Shown: positions 28,159-37,770, counted from the stretch's first letter. The stretch: DNA of 64,000 nt from Microbacterium festucae (GCF_025421715.1 NZ_JAOEFC010000001.1:186001-250000); one strand, 5' to 3'. Translations and numbers: made by a program. The notes: generated by a model not told the origin, from the sequence alone.

Positions 28159-29604
28159 ATGACTCCGACCGCGCTCGAACTGTCGACCCTGGGCCACCGC
28201 ATCCGTCACCAGCGGGTGTCGCACGGGTACACGCTCGACGAGCTGGGGGCGCTGGTGGGGGTCGCCGGCAGTCAGCTGAGCCTCATCGAGAACGGCAAGC
28301 GCGAGCCCAAGCTGTCGCTGCTGCAGGCCATCGCGCACGCCACCGGCACCGACGTGACCGACCTGCTCTCGGCGGAGCCGCCCAACGCGCGCGCCGCGCT
28401 CGAGCTCGAGCTGAAGCGCGCGCAGACGAGCCCCGTCTTCCGCCGCCTGGGCATCGAGCCGGTGCGGGTCACCAAGACGATGAGCGACGAGACGATCGCC
28501 TCGGTGCTGGGGCTGCACCGCGAGCTGCAGCGGCGGGAACGCGAGGCGATCGCCACCCCCGAAGAGGCCCGCCGCGCCAACACCGAGCTGCGCCTGCGGC
28601 TGCGCGAGAAGGACAACTACCTCCCCGACATCGAGAAGCTCGCCGAGAAGCAGCTGAAGTCGGCCGGCCACGGGGCGGGGGCGCTGACCCACCGCACCGT
28701 CAGCCTCATGGCCCAGCAGCTGGGCTTCGAGCTCATCTACGTCAGCGACCTGCCGCACTCGGCCCGCTCGGTCACCGACCTCGAGAACGGCCGCATCTAT
28801 CTGCCACCGGCCTCGATCCCGGGCGGCCACGGCCTGCGCTCGATGGCCCTGCAGGCCATGGCCCACCGCCTGCTCGGCCACACGCCGCCCACCGACTACG
28901 CCGACTTCCTGCAGCAGCGCCTCGAGATCAACTACTTCGCGGCGTGCTGCCTCATGCCCGAGACCAACGCGGTGGCCTTCCTCGCCCAGGCCAAGAAGGA
29001 CAAGAACCTCGCGGTGGAGGATTTCCGCGACGCGTTCGGCGTCACCCACGAGGCCGCCGGCATGCGCCTGACCAACCTCGCCACGGTGCACCTGGGCATT
29101 CCGCTGCACTTCCTCCGCGTCGACGGCTCGGGGGCGATCACCCGCGTGTACGAGAACGACGAGCTGCCGCTGCCGATGGATGTCACCGGCGCCGTGGAGG
29201 GCCAGATGGTGTGCCGCAAGTTCGCGGCGCGGTCGGCGTTCGCCGAGCAGAACCGCACCACCGAGCACTACCAGTACACCGACACCCCCGCCGGCACGTT
29301 CTGGTGCTCGAGCCAGACCGGCACGACCTCCGACGGCGAGTTCTCGATCACCGTCGGCGTGCCCTTCGACGACGCCCGCTGGTTCCGCGGGCGCGAGACG
29401 CAGAAGCGCGCCACCTCGACCTGCCCCGACGACTCGTGCTGCCGCAGCGCCGACGCCGACCTCACCCGGCGCTGGGAGGGCAAGGCCTGGCCGAGCGCGC
29501 GCGTGCACATGCAGATGTTCAGCCCGCTCCCCCGCGGCGCCTTCCCGGGCGTCGACGACGGCGAGGTCTACGCGTTCCTCGACCGTCACGCCGACGTCGA
29601 CTGA
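28159..29604 (+). CDS. RamB-like XRE-family regulator (short-chain fatty acyl/acetate metabolism)
   Basis: 481 aa. Residues ~8-65 are an XRE-type HTH ([35 protein letters not shown]). The middle is an ImmA/IrrE-like domain whose MAHRLLGH lacks the HExxH zinc motif, and the C-terminus is the DUF2083 type with a Cys cluster ([11 protein letters not shown]). This layout is that of RamB of Corynebacterium and Rv0465c of Mycobacterium, which control glyoxylate and acetate genes. It lies head to head with pckG. Start chosen by the family N-terminus and the -10 spacing; the frame extends 36 codons upstream without support. Confidence 0.85.
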   Translation: MTPTALELSTLGHRIRHQRVSHGYTLDELGALVGVAGSQLSLIENGKREPKLSLLQAIAHATGTDVTDLLSAEPPNARAALELELKRAQTSPVFRRLGIEPVRVTKTMSDETIASVLGLHRELQRREREAIATPEEARRANTELRLRLREKDNYLPDIEKLAEKQLKSAGHGAGALTHRTVSLMAQQLGFELIYVSDLPHSARSVTDLENGRIYLPPASIPGGHGLRSMALQAMAHRLLGHTPPTDYADFLQQRLEINYFAACCLMPETNAVAFLAQAKKDKNLAVEDFRDAFGVTHEAAGMRLTNLATVHLGIPLHFLRVDGSGAITRVYENDELPLPMDVTGAVEGQMVCRKFAARSAFAEQNRTTEHYQYTDTPAGTFWCSSQTGTTSDGEFSITVGVPFDDARWFRGRETQKRATSTCPDDSCCRSADADLTRRWEGKAWPSARVHMQMFSPLPRGAFPGVDDGEVYAFLDRHADVD

Positions 29605-29606
29605 GC

Positions 29607-30686
29607 TCAGCCCCGCACGAACCGCGAGACCCGCGCCAGGGCCGCCTCGACCTCGGATGCCGGGACGTCGAGGTGACCGAACAGCTCGGCCACCGGCATG
29701 CGGTGGTGGCGGCCCACCGCCATCGAGTGCGACCACAGCCCCGCCACCTCGCCGCGTGCGACGAGCACGGGGCGCACGAGACCCTGGATGCTGGGGCCCA
29801 CGCGCGCCGTGAAGCCGTCGGCGCACGCGAGGGTGCGGTCGGCGTAGGAGAGGTAGTACTCGTCGAAGGGCGGCAGGGCGACCACGCCGCCCTCGTCCGC
29901 ATCGTCGACGCCCGCCTCCGACCCGGCGCCCGGCACGACGAGCATCCCCTCGCCGGTGTCGACGACGCGGTCGCCGGCGGCCTCGCGCGCGGCGCGGGCC
30001 GCGCCCAGCGGCATCCCCGCCCACCACGCGAAGTCGGCGACGCCGGCCGGACCGTGGGAGCGGATGTAGCCCACGAACAGCTCGGCGACCGGGTCGGCCG
30101 GCGTCGCGGCGTCGGCGATCCAGTCGCCGGGGGCGACGAGGTACTGGTCGCGGGTGGGCGCCCCCTCGCGCGGGATCACCGGCCCCAGCACGACGTCTTC
30201 GCGCAGGGCGAGCGCCGACAGCAGCAGATTGGCCCGCATCCCGGTGGGCTCGACCCCCGCACCGGCCAGCACCGCGGCGAACTCGGCGCGGGTGAGCCGG
30301 TTGCCGCCGGCGAGCGCGGCGGTGACCGCACGCGCGGCGGTGTCGACGTGCTCTTCGGGGATGCCGTGGGCACGGCGCACCCCGGCGAACTGCCGCAGCT
30401 GGCGGTCGCGGGTGACCTGCAGGATCCAGCCCAGGTCGCGCGCGGAGACGATGTGCAGCGTGCCGCGCTGCGTCCACGCGCGCACGAGCTCGCCGCGGTC
30501 GAAGGCGGCGTCGACCTGCGAGAGCACCGGGGCCCCGGCGGTGCGGACGCCGAGGGCCCATCGCCCTCCCCAGAACTCCTGCGCCTGGGTGGCCGTCATG
30601 TGCGCCGCGGTGCGCACGAGGTCGGCTGCGGGCGCGCGCAGCAGATGCGAGCCCTGGCGGAGGTGGCGGACGTGCGCGGCATCCAT
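29607..30686 (-). CDS. Winged-helix AlkZ-like DNA glycosylase family protein (DUF1006/HTH_42)
   Basis: 359 aa. The N-terminal MTATQAQEFWGGRWALGVRT includes Q34-A35-Q36, matching the catalytic QxQ motif of AlkZ-type glycosylases, and QRGTLHIV is a second family landmark. AlkZ of Streptomyces unhooks interstrand crosslinks; many relatives outside biosynthetic clusters are uncharacterised. The protein consists of tandem winged helices and would act on DNA in the cytoplasm. ATG 30686 is preceded by AGGA. It converges with the RamB-like gene, only 2 bp between stops. Substrate is not predictable. Confidence 0.8.
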   Translation of the reverse strand: MDAAHVRHLRQGSHLLRAPAADLVRTAAHMTATQAQEFWGGRWALGVRTAGAPVLSQVDAAFDRGELVRAWTQRGTLHIVSARDLGWILQVTRDRQLRQFAGVRRAHGIPEEHVDTAARAVTAALAGGNRLTRAEFAAVLAGAGVEPTGMRANLLLSALALREDVVLGPVIPREGAPTRDQYLVAPGDWIADAATPADPVAELFVGYIRSHGPAGVADFAWWAGMPLGAARAAREAAGDRVVDTGEGMLVVPGAGSEAGVDDADEGGVVALPPFDEYYLSYADRTLACADGFTARVGPSIQGLVRPVLVARGEVAGLWSHSMAVGRHHRMPVAELFGHLDVPASEVEAALARVSRFVRG

Positions 30687-30754
30687 GGTCACATCCTGCC
30701 GCGCCCCGGTGACACCGCGCCGCAACCCCCGCCCCCAGGTGGCATGCTGGCGAC

Positions 30755-31552
30755 ATGGAACGAGAAGTGCGCAGTCGCCTGGAGCTGGCCGTCACCGAGC
30801 CCGCGGAGCTCGTGCTGTCGGTGGCGGTCTCGGCCCACTACGAGCCCGACCACGAGAGCCTCACGACCACCCTCGACGGTGCGCCGGTGACCGCCTCGGA
30901 GTTCCACGACCACAGCGGCACGCGCCTGCACCGCGTGCAGGTGCCGGCGGGCACGTTCGTCGCCGAGTACCACGCGCACGTGCTGGGCGAGGGGGCGCAC
31001 ACCATCGGGCGCGAGTACGACCTGTTCTCGTACCGGCTGCCCAGCCGGTACGTCGAGTCCGACACCCTCGCCGCCACCGCGGCCGCCGAGTTCGCGGGCA
31101 TCGACGACCCGATCGACCTGCTCGCGGCGGTCTCGTCGTGGGTGGGCACCCGCCTGTCCTACGTCACCGGGTCGTCGCTGCCGACCGACGGCGCCGTGCG
31201 CACGCTCCTCAGCCGTCAGGGCGTGTGCCGCGACTACGCCCACCTGTGCGTCGCGCTGCTGCGGGCGCGGGGCATCGCCGCGCGCATGGCCGCGGTGTAC
31301 GCGCCGGGGCTGCACCCCATGGAGTTCCACGCCGTCGCCGAGGCCTGGGTCGAGGGCGCCTGGCGGGTGGTGGATGCCACCGCCCTCGCGCCCCGGCAGA
31401 GCCTCCTGCGCATCGCCACGGGCCGGGATGCCGCCGACACGGCGTTCCTCACGGTGCTCAGCGGCCGCGCCGACCTGGTGACCCTCGAGGTGTCGGCCGT
31501 CGTCGACGAGCTCGCCTTCGACGACGTGCGCGACCTCGTGTCGATCCACTGA
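30755..31552 (+). CDS. Transglutaminase-like family protein
   Basis: 265 aa. The papain-like triad is visible: C158 in RQGVCRDYAHLC, H192 in EFHAVAEAW and D207 in WRVVDATAL. The N-terminal ~100 residues are beta-rich (Bact_transglu_N type). Such proteins act as cysteine peptidases or amidases rather than cross-linkers; there is no signal peptide, so it is cytoplasmic. CATGCT lies 6 nt before the ATG. It stands alone between the divergent AlkZ-like gene and the MarR pair. Confidence 0.85.
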   Translation: MEREVRSRLELAVTEPAELVLSVAVSAHYEPDHESLTTTLDGAPVTASEFHDHSGTRLHRVQVPAGTFVAEYHAHVLGEGAHTIGREYDLFSYRLPSRYVESDTLAATAAAEFAGIDDPIDLLAAVSSWVGTRLSYVTGSSLPTDGAVRTLLSRQGVCRDYAHLCVALLRARGIAARMAAVYAPGLHPMEFHAVAEAWVEGAWRVVDATALAPRQSLLRIATGRDAADTAFLTVLSGRADLVTLEVSAVVDELAFDDVRDLVSIH

Positions 31553-31595
31553 CCCGGATCGATCCGCTGCGCGGGGACAGCGTTCCGCGCACGAC

Positions 31596-31636
31596 GAGTC
31601 AACCTGTTGACTCTCGCTGAGTCAACTGGTTTACTC
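31596..31636. promoter_or_regulatory. MarR promoter with two 18-bp operators
   Basis: GAGTCAACCTGTTGACTC (31596-31613) is a perfect dyad and GAGTCAACTGGTTTACTC (31619-31636) a near copy 23 bp on. TTGACT (31607-31612) and TTTACT (31630-31635) with a 17-bp spacer form the promoter, each box inside one operator; the ATG at 31642 is 6 nt after the -10. Confidence 0.75.
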
Positions 31637-31641
31637 AGGGC

Positions 31642-32088
31642 ATGGCCGATCGCATCACCGTGACCCTGCACGAGCTCGTCGCCGAGCTCGACCTGTACGC
31701 CGACGACTACCTCCACCGCGTCCACGGCATCTCGTTCAACCTGTTCGAGGTGCTCAACGTGCTCGTCGAGAGGGCACCGATCGACATCTCCGGCCTCGCC
31801 CGCTGCCTGCGGGTGACCAAGGCCGCCGTCAGCAAGCGGGTGCCGCAGCTGGTGTCGGGCGGGTGGGTCGTGGCCACGCCGGGGCAGGGCCGGCAGATCC
31901 TGCTCGCGCCCACCGACCAGACCGTCGCCCTCGTGCAGCAGGCCGGCGGCGAACTCGAAGCGCACTTCGCCGAGATGCTCGCCGACCCGCGCCTGACCCG
32001 GGCCACGGATGCCGTGGCTCCCGGCATCCTCAACAGCCACCTCAGCACCCTCACGCAGATCGTGATCGAGAAGGGACAGCCCGCATGA
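31642..32088 (+). CDS. MarR family transcriptional regulator
   Basis: 148 aa, a typical MarR size. The winged helix is at ~50-95 (IDISGLARCLRVTKAAVSKR as recognition region, then wing GGWVVATPGQGRQILLAPT). It probably represses itself and the adjacent oxidoreductase through the two 18-bp dyads covering its promoter. The downstream gene starts inside its stop codon (ATGA). MarR/flavodoxin-fold pairs usually respond to quinones, electrophiles or thiol stress; here the inducer is unknown. Confidence 0.9.
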   Translation: MADRITVTLHELVAELDLYADDYLHRVHGISFNLFEVLNVLVERAPIDISGLARCLRVTKAAVSKRVPQLVSGGWVVATPGQGRQILLAPTDQTVALVQQAGGELEAHFAEMLADPRLTRATDAVAPGILNSHLSTLTQIVIEKGQPA

Positions 32089-32723
32089 CCGCCCGCATCC
32101 TCGTCGTCATCGGCACACCGCTGCCGGACACCTACACGCACGCCCTGGCCGCGTCCTACATCCGCTCGGCCCGGGAGGCCGGCGCCGACGTGCGGGTGGT
32201 CGATCTCGCGAACGACCCCATCCCCGCCCACCCGCGCAGCCGCGACCAGCTGCGCGCCCCGCGCGACGGGAACGACCTGCCGCTGGACGCCGATGTGGCC
32301 GCCTACCTCGACGACGTGCGGTGGGCGCAGCATCTGGTCTTCTTCCACCCGCAGTGGTGGGGCACGATGCCGGCGGCGCTGAAGGCCTTCATCGACCGCG
32401 TCTTCCTCTCGGGCGCGACCTTCCGCTACCGCGAGGGCACCGCGCTGCCCGAGCGCCTGCTCACCGGCCGCACCGCCCGGGTGGTCATGACGATGGACTC
32501 GCCCCGCTGGTGGAACCGGGTCGTCTACCGCGGCGCCGCCGAGGCCTCCCTCACCCGCGCGACGCTGGGGTACTGCGGCGTGCGCACCCTCGGGATCACG
32601 CGCCTGACCCCCATCCGCCTGGGCGACCGGGCCCGGCGCGAGCGGTGGCTCGACCAGGTGGGCGCGCTCGGCGCCCGCGACGGGCGACGCGGCTCCCGCG
32701 CACGGGTCGCGGCGGCGGTGTGA
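32085..32723 (+). CDS. NAD(P)H-dependent oxidoreductase, flavodoxin fold (NQO1/KefF-like)
   Basis: 212 aa. FHPQWWGTMPAALKAFIDRVF is the signature of the NQO1/KefF/YwrO flavin family; the N-terminus ILVVIGTPLPDTYTHAL replaces the common GSPR loop that binds the FMN phosphate. The enzyme likely reduces quinones or electrophiles by two electrons. It is coupled to the MarR gene (ATGA). The last ~15 residues are Arg/Ala-rich and beyond the fold. Confidence 0.85.
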   Translation: MTARILVVIGTPLPDTYTHALAASYIRSAREAGADVRVVDLANDPIPAHPRSRDQLRAPRDGNDLPLDADVAAYLDDVRWAQHLVFFHPQWWGTMPAALKAFIDRVFLSGATFRYREGTALPERLLTGRTARVVMTMDSPRWWNRVVYRGAAEASLTRATLGYCGVRTLGITRLTPIRLGDRARRERWLDQVGALGARDGRRGSRARVAAAV

Positions 32724-32895
32724 GCCCGGCCGCGCGGGCGCCGATCCCGGCGTCGGCCGTGTCGCCTGCGTAACGAATCGTCGCGCAGCGCGCCCGGTGC
32801 GGCGCGGGTCGAGGAAGATGGAGGGGCGCGGCGACACAGCACCGGCCGCGCCGCACCCTGCAGCGCCCCGCGCTCCCACTTCCGGAGGACCCGAC

Positions 32896-33747
32896 ATGTC
32901 CCGCACCATCCTGCGCACCGGCCTCGCCGCCGCCGCCACCGCCACCGCCCTTCTGCTCGCCGGCTGCGCCGGGGGCGCCACGCCCGCGGCATCCGGTTCG
33001 GCCGCCGGCGACGACGAGGGCTACATCACCCCCGGCACCCTGACCATCGCCACCGGCGAGGTCGCCTACTTCCCCTACGTCGTCGACGACGACCCCGAGT
33101 CGGGCGAGGGCTTCGAAGCCGCGATCGCCTACGCGGTCGCCGAGAAGCTCGGCTTCGCGAAGGAGGACGTCACCTGGGTGCGCACCTCGTTCGAGTCGGC
33201 GATCGCGCCGGGCCCGAAGGACTTCGACTTCAACATCCAGCAGTACTCGATCACCGACGAGCGCAAGCAGGCCGTCGACTTCTCGTCGCCCTACTACCAG
33301 GCCAGCCAGGCGATCGTGGCCATCAAGGGCTCCGCCGCCGAGGGCGTGGACACCCTCGAGGGCGCCAAGGGCCTGCTGCTGGGTGCGATGGCCGGCTCCA
33401 CGAGCGCGCAGACCGTCGAGCAGGCCGTGCAGCCCACGACGCCGGCGCAGCTCTACAACTCCAACGAAGACGCCCGCGCGGCGCTGGAGGCGGGACAGAT
33501 CGATGGCCTCGTGCTCGACACCCCCACCGCCTACTACGCGACCAGCGAGTACATCGAGAACTCGTTCATCGTCGGCGAGCTGCCCGCCGCGGGTGTGCCC
33601 GACGAGTGGGGCCTGCTGCTGGGCAAGGACTCGCCGCTGACGGCCCGCGTGACCGCCGCCGTCGACGAGCTGCGCGAAGACGGCACCCTCGCCGAGATCA
33701 CCGACAAGTGGCTGGGCTCGGGTCAGGGCGTCACGCTCCTGAAGTGA
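32896..33747 (+). CDS. Polar amino-acid ABC transporter substrate-binding lipoprotein
   Basis: 283 aa. Signal peptide with lipobox LLAGC (C24). The mature part (LTIATGEVAYFPYVVDD ... GEGFEAAIAYAVAEKLG, DFDFNIQQYSITDERKQAVDF) is a family-3 binding protein. Permease and ATPase genes follow. GGAGGAC precedes the ATG. Ligand is probably a polar amino acid or related compound; the usual carboxylate-binding Arg near FSITDERK-like motif is R254-equivalent in context but I cannot assign specificity. Intergenic 32724-32895 is G+C-rich without a clear promoter. Confidence 0.9.
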   Translation: MSRTILRTGLAAAATATALLLAGCAGGATPAASGSAAGDDEGYITPGTLTIATGEVAYFPYVVDDDPESGEGFEAAIAYAVAEKLGFAKEDVTWVRTSFESAIAPGPKDFDFNIQQYSITDERKQAVDFSSPYYQASQAIVAIKGSAAEGVDTLEGAKGLLLGAMAGSTSAQTVEQAVQPTTPAQLYNSNEDARAALEAGQIDGLVLDTPTAYYATSEYIENSFIVGELPAAGVPDEWGLLLGKDSPLTARVTAAVDELREDGTLAEITDKWLGSGQGVTLLK

Positions 33748-33787
33748 CGCCCGCGCCCGCCGTCACCGGCGGGCGCACCGCGTCGAC

Positions 33788-33793
33788 TACCGT
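33788..33793 (+). promoter_or_regulatory. -10-like box before the permease gene
   Basis: TACCGT ends 6 nt before the GTG at 33800, suggesting an internal leaderless start in addition to read-through from the binding-protein gene. Confidence 0.4.
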
Positions 33794-33799
33794 CGTCCT

Positions 33800-34660
33800 G
33801 TGACTTCCGACACCGCCCGCGCGCACAGCCCGAGCGCGCTCGAGCTCGATCGCCGCGCCTACCGGCGCCGCCGTTCGCAGCGCTCGGTGCTGGTGGCCAT
33901 CGCCTCGACGCTGGCCTTCGCCGCCGTCGCCTGGCTGACGGTGCTGAACACGCCCGGCTGGGCGCAGGTGCAGCAGTCGTTCTTCGACCCGGCCACGGCC
34001 CTGGCCGCCCTCCCCCGGGTGTGGGACGGGTTCCTGCTGAACCTGCAGGTGCTGCTGATCTCGGTGGTCACCGTCGGCGTGGTCGGCCTCACCCTGGCGC
34101 TGCTGCGCACCCTGCGCGGGCCGGTGTTCTTCCCGGTGCGCGCGCTCGTTGCCGGTTACACCGACATCTTCCGCGGGCTGCCGCTGATCATCGTGCTCTA
34201 CCTCGTCGGCTACGGCATCCCCACCCTGCTGGAGCAGCGCATCTCGCCGGTCGTGCTGGGGGTGACGGCGGTGACCATCACCTACTCGGCCTACGTGGCC
34301 GAGGTGATCCGCGCCGGCATCGACTCGGTGCACCCCTCGCAGCGCCTCGCCGCGCGGGCGCTGGGGCTCGGCTACGTGCAGACGCTGCGCCGCGTGGTGC
34401 TGCCGCAGGCGCTGCGCAAGATGACGCCCCCGCTCATGAACGACTTCGTCTCGATGCAGAAGGATGTGGGCCTCATCTCCGTGCTCGGAGCGATGGATGC
34501 CGTGCGCGCCGCGCAGGCCGAGACCTCCCTCGCCTACAACTTCACGCCGTACGTCGTGGCCGGCGTGCTGTTCGTGCTGCTGGCGATCCCGACCATCCGG
34601 CTGACCGACTGGTACACCGAGCGTCTGCGGCGCCGCGAGCAGGCGGGGTCGATCCTGTGA
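33800..34660 (+). CDS. Amino-acid ABC transporter permease (HisM/GlnP type)
   Basis: 286 aa. After a basic cytoplasmic N-terminus (~1-32) come about five membrane segments. FRGLPLIIVLYLVGYGIPTL and the EAA-like loop SQRLAARALGLGYVQTLRRV-type motif are those of polar amino-acid permeases. One permease gene only, so it probably acts as a homodimer. The start is GTG at 33800, with no SD; the gene overlaps the ATPase gene by four bases (GTGA). Confidence 0.93.
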   Translation: MTSDTARAHSPSALELDRRAYRRRRSQRSVLVAIASTLAFAAVAWLTVLNTPGWAQVQQSFFDPATALAALPRVWDGFLLNLQVLLISVVTVGVVGLTLALLRTLRGPVFFPVRALVAGYTDIFRGLPLIIVLYLVGYGIPTLLEQRISPVVLGVTAVTITYSAYVAEVIRAGIDSVHPSQRLAARALGLGYVQTLRRVVLPQALRKMTPPLMNDFVSMQKDVGLISVLGAMDAVRAAQAETSLAYNFTPYVVAGVLFVLLAIPTIRLTDWYTERLRRREQAGSIL

Positions 34661-35391
34661 CGGCCCTGCTGCGCACCGAGGACGTCTGGAAGGCGTTCGG
34701 CGACCGCGAGGTGCTGCGCGGCGTCTCGCTCGAGCTCGCCGCCCACGAGGTGGTCGCCCTCATCGGTGCGAGCGGCTCGGGCAAGTCGACGCTGCTGCGC
34801 TGCCTCAACCTGCTCGAACCCATCGACGACGGCCGCATCTGGCTGGGCGACGACGACATCTCCGACCCGCGCGCCGACGGCAACGGCATCCGCCAGCGCA
34901 TCGGCATCGTGTTCCAGAGCTACAACCTCTTCCCGCACCTGACGGTGCTCGACAACGTCACCCTGGCCGCGCGCGTCGTGCACCGGATGCCGCGGGCGGC
35001 GGCCGAGGAGCGCGCGCACGCGCTGCTGGAACGCATCGGCCTGGCCGACAAGGCCAGGGAGCACCCCGACCGCCTCTCCGGCGGCCAGCAGCAGCGGGTG
35101 GCCCTGGTGCGCGCGATCGCGACCGACCCCGAGATCCTGCTGCTCGACGAGATCACCTCGGCCCTCGACCCCGAACTGGTCGGCGAAGTGCTCGAGCTCG
35201 TGCGGGGGCTGGCCGCCGACGGCGCGACGATCCTGATGGCCACGCACGAGATGTCGTTCGCGCGCGACGTGGCCGACCGCGTGGTCTTCCTCGACGGCGG
35301 CGCGATCGTCGAGGAGGGTGCGCCGGCGCAGCTGTTCACGGCCCCGCGCGAGGCGCGCACCCGCGAGTTCCTCTCCCGCTTCACCGCCTGA
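34657..35391 (+). CDS. Amino-acid ABC transporter ATP-binding protein (GlnQ type)
   Basis: 244 aa. Walker A GASGSGKST, Q-loop VFQSYNLFPH, signature LSGGQQQRVA, Walker B ILLLDEITSALDPE and H-loop ATHEM are intact. The GTG start lies in the permease stop (GTGA). It completes a three-gene importer for a polar amino acid. In family members the residue after LLLDE is usually P; here it is I (DEITSALD), a common variant in actinobacterial relatives. Confidence 0.94.
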   Translation: MTALLRTEDVWKAFGDREVLRGVSLELAAHEVVALIGASGSGKSTLLRCLNLLEPIDDGRIWLGDDDISDPRADGNGIRQRIGIVFQSYNLFPHLTVLDNVTLAARVVHRMPRAAAEERAHALLERIGLADKAREHPDRLSGGQQQRVALVRAIATDPEILLLDEITSALDPELVGEVLELVRGLAADGATILMATHEMSFARDVADRVVFLDGGAIVEEGAPAQLFTAPREARTREFLSRFTA

Positions 35392-35429
35392 CGCGACGGG
35401 TCTGCTGCGGGCGGCACGGCGGGCCGCAG

Positions 35430-35455
35430 AGCCGCGGATGCCGTGGTGCGCGGCT
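35430..35455. terminator. Hairpin between convergent amino-acid ABC and folD genes
   Basis: AGCCGCG (35430-35436) pairs with CGCGGCT (35449-35455) over a 12-nt loop, reaching the folD stop codon. No U-run. Confidence 0.4.
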
Positions 35456-36336
35456 CAGCCGGCGAGACGCTCGGCGGCTTCGACCACGTTGGTCATGAGC
35501 AGCGCGACCGTCATCGGCCCGACCCCGCCGGGGTTGGGCGAGACGTAGCCGGCGACCTCCACGGCATCCGGGTGCACGTCGCCGTAGACCTTGTTCTTGC
35601 CGGTCTCGGGGTCGGTCTCGCGGGTGACGCCCACATCGAGCACGGCGGCGCCGGGCTTGATGTCGGCGCCGCGCACGAGGTGCTTGACGCCGGCGGCGGC
35701 CACGACGACGTCGGCCTGGCGCAGGTGCTGGGCGAGGTCGACGGTGCCGGTGTGGGTGAGGGTGACGGTGGCGTTGTACTCGCGGCGGGTCAGCAGCAGG
35801 CCGATCGAGCGGCCGATGGTGACGCCGCGGCCGACGACGACGACGTGCTTGCCGGCGAGGTCGTAGCCGTTGCGCACGAGCAGCTCGATGACGCCGCGGG
35901 GCGTGCACGGCAGGGGCGAGGTGATCGGCGTGTTCACGTTGAGCACGAGACGCCCGAGGTTGGTGGGGTGCAGGCCGTCGGCATCCTTGTCGGGGTCGAT
36001 GCGCTCGAGGATCGCGTCGGTGTCGATGTGGCGCGGCAGCGGCAGCTGCACGATGTAGCCGTGGCAGGCCGGGTCGGCGTTGAGCTCGTCGATCAGCGCC
36101 TCGACGTCGGCCTGGGTGGCGTCGGCGGGCAGCTCGCGCTGGATCGAGTTCATGCCGATGGCCTCGGACTGGCGGTGCTTCATGCCCACGTACAGCTGCG
36201 AGGCGGGGTCGGCGCCCACGAGCACCGTCGCGATGCCCGGGGTGATGCCCCGCGCTTTGAGCGCGGCGACCCGCTCAGTGAGCTCGGCGCGGATCGCCGC
36301 CGCCGCGGCCTTGCCGTCGAGAGTGAGAGCCGTCAT
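35455..36336 (-). CDS. folD: FolD: methylenetetrahydrofolate dehydrogenase / cyclohydrolase
   Basis: 293 aa. [22 protein letters not shown] (first part) holds the catalytic Tyr and Lys (YVGMKHR); [25 protein letters not shown] for NADP binding and [13 protein letters not shown] are FolD motifs. It interconverts methylene-, methenyl- and formyl-tetrahydrofolate. ATG at 36336 is preceded by AGGAGGAA. It follows glyA on the same strand after 139 bp that contain a large hairpin; GlyA makes its substrate methylene-THF. Confidence 0.96.
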   Translation of the reverse strand: MTALTLDGKAAAAAIRAELTERVAALKARGITPGIATVLVGADPASQLYVGMKHRQSEAIGMNSIQRELPADATQADVEALIDELNADPACHGYIVQLPLPRHIDTDAILERIDPDKDADGLHPTNLGRLVLNVNTPITSPLPCTPRGVIELLVRNGYDLAGKHVVVVGRGVTIGRSIGLLLTRREYNATVTLTHTGTVDLAQHLRQADVVVAAAGVKHLVRGADIKPGAAVLDVGVTRETDPETGKNKVYGDVHPDAVEVAGYVSPNPGGVGPMTVALLMTNVVEAAERLAG

Positions 36337-36378
36337 GTCGTTCCTCCTGTGTCCGGGTCGCCGCTCCCCCGCCCCTGT

Positions 36379-36451
36379 CCGCGAGAGAACACCGGGGCGC
36401 CGAGAGAACGGGTGGGACCCGTTCCCTCGGCCGGTGGGTGTTCTCTCGCGG
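36379..36451. repeat. Nested 73-bp hairpin between glyA and folD
   Basis: Outer arms CCGCGAGAGAACACC (36379-36393) and GGTGTTCTCTCGCGG (36437-36451) are exact complements. Inner arms CCGAGAGAACGGGT (36400-36413) and ACCCGTTCCCTCGG (36417-36430) differ by one base. The loop is three bases. It may tune folD expression after glyA, or be a dispersed palindrome. Confidence 0.85.
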
Positions 36452-36475
36452 GCGAGAGCGAGGGGCGCGCGGGGG

Positions 36476-37750
36476 TTACTGCTGCAGGTCGGGGTAGAGC
36501 GGGAAGGCGGCCGCCAGGGCGTCCACGCGCGCGCGGAGGGCCTCGAGGTCGGCGCCGGGCTGCAGGGCCAGCGCGATGACGTCGGCCACCTCGGTGAACT
36601 CGGCGTCGCCGAAGCCGCGGGTGGCCAGGGCCGGGGTGCCGATGCGCAGCCCCGAGGTGACCATCGGCGGGCGCGGGTCGTTGGGGACCGCGTTGCGGTT
36701 GACGGTGATGTGGATCTCGTGCAGCAGGTCTTCGGCCTGCTTGCCGTCGAGGGCGGCGTCGCGCAGGTCGACGAGCACGAGGTGCACGTCGGTGCCGCCC
36801 GAGCGCACCGCGATGCCGGCATCCTTCACGTCCTGCTGCGACAGACGCTCGGCGAGGATCGCGGCGCCGCGCAGCACGCGGCCCTGACGCTCGGCGAACT
36901 CCGGCGTGGCCGCCAGCTTGAACGCGGTCGCCTTGGCGGCGATGACGTGCATGAGCGGCCCGCCCTGCTGCCCCGGGAAGACGGCGGTGTTGATCTTCTT
37001 GGCGATGTCGGCGTCGTTGGTGAGGATGAAGCCCGAGCGCGGGCCGCCGATGGTCTTGTGCACCGTCGAGCTGACGACGTGGGCGTGCGGCACCGGCGAC
37101 GGGTGCAGGCCCGCGGCGACCAGTCCGGCGAAGTGTGCCATGTCGACCCACAGCAGGGCGCCGACCTCGTCGGCGATCTCGCGGAAGCGCGCGAAGTCGA
37201 GCTGACGGGGGTAGGCCGACCAGCCGGCGATGATCACCTTCGGCTGGTGCTCGCGGGCGAGGCGGGCGACCTCGTCCATGTCGATGATGCTGGTCTCGGG
37301 GTCGACGCCGTAGGCGACGATGTTGTAGAGCCGGCCCGAGAAGTTGATCTTCATGCCGTGCGTGAGGTGGCCGCCCTGGTCGAGCGAGAGGCCCAGCAGG
37401 GTGTCGCCGGGGCGCGCGATGGCGTGCAGCACGGCGGCGTTGGCCGAGGCGCCCGAGTGGGGCTGCACGTTGGCGAACTCCGAGCCGAACAGCGCCTTGG
37501 CGCGCGAGATGGCGAGCTCTTCGGCCACGTCGACCTCTTCGCAGCCGCCGTAGTAGCGGCGGCCCGGGTAGCCCTCGGCGTACTTGTTGGTGAGCACCGA
37601 GCCCTGCGACTGCAGCACCGAGACCGGCACGAAGTTCTCGGAGGCGATCATCTCGAGGAACGTGCGCTGGCGGTTCAGCTCGCGCTCGAGCACCTCGGCG
37701 ATCTCGGGATCGACCTCGGCGAGCGGGGCGTTGAAGACGGAATCGGTCAT
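36476..37750 (-). CDS. glyA: Serine hydroxymethyltransferase
   Basis: 424 aa. The PLP lysine is K232 in [29 protein letters not shown] and [10 protein letters not shown] are further SHMT landmarks. It converts serine and tetrahydrofolate to glycine and methylene-THF, feeding FolD encoded next. Acts as a cytoplasmic homodimer or tetramer. Its 5' region (37751-37973) contains a palindrome of the GGTTGAG/TATCGAAACC type and no obvious glycine riboswitch. Confidence 0.97.
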   Translation of the reverse strand: MTDSVFNAPLAEVDPEIAEVLERELNRQRTFLEMIASENFVPVSVLQSQGSVLTNKYAEGYPGRRYYGGCEEVDVAEELAISRAKALFGSEFANVQPHSGASANAAVLHAIARPGDTLLGLSLDQGGHLTHGMKINFSGRLYNIVAYGVDPETSIIDMDEVARLAREHQPKVIIAGWSAYPRQLDFARFREIADEVGALLWVDMAHFAGLVAAGLHPSPVPHAHVVSSTVHKTIGGPRSGFILTNDADIAKKINTAVFPGQQGGPLMHVIAAKATAFKLAATPEFAERQGRVLRGAAILAERLSQQDVKDAGIAVRSGGTDVHLVLVDLRDAALDGKQAEDLLHEIHITVNRNAVPNDPRPPMVTSGLRIGTPALATRGFGDAEFTEVADVIALALQPGADLEALRARVDALAAAFPLYPDLQQ

Positions 37751-37770
37751 TGACGAGCTCCTGGTCTGTC

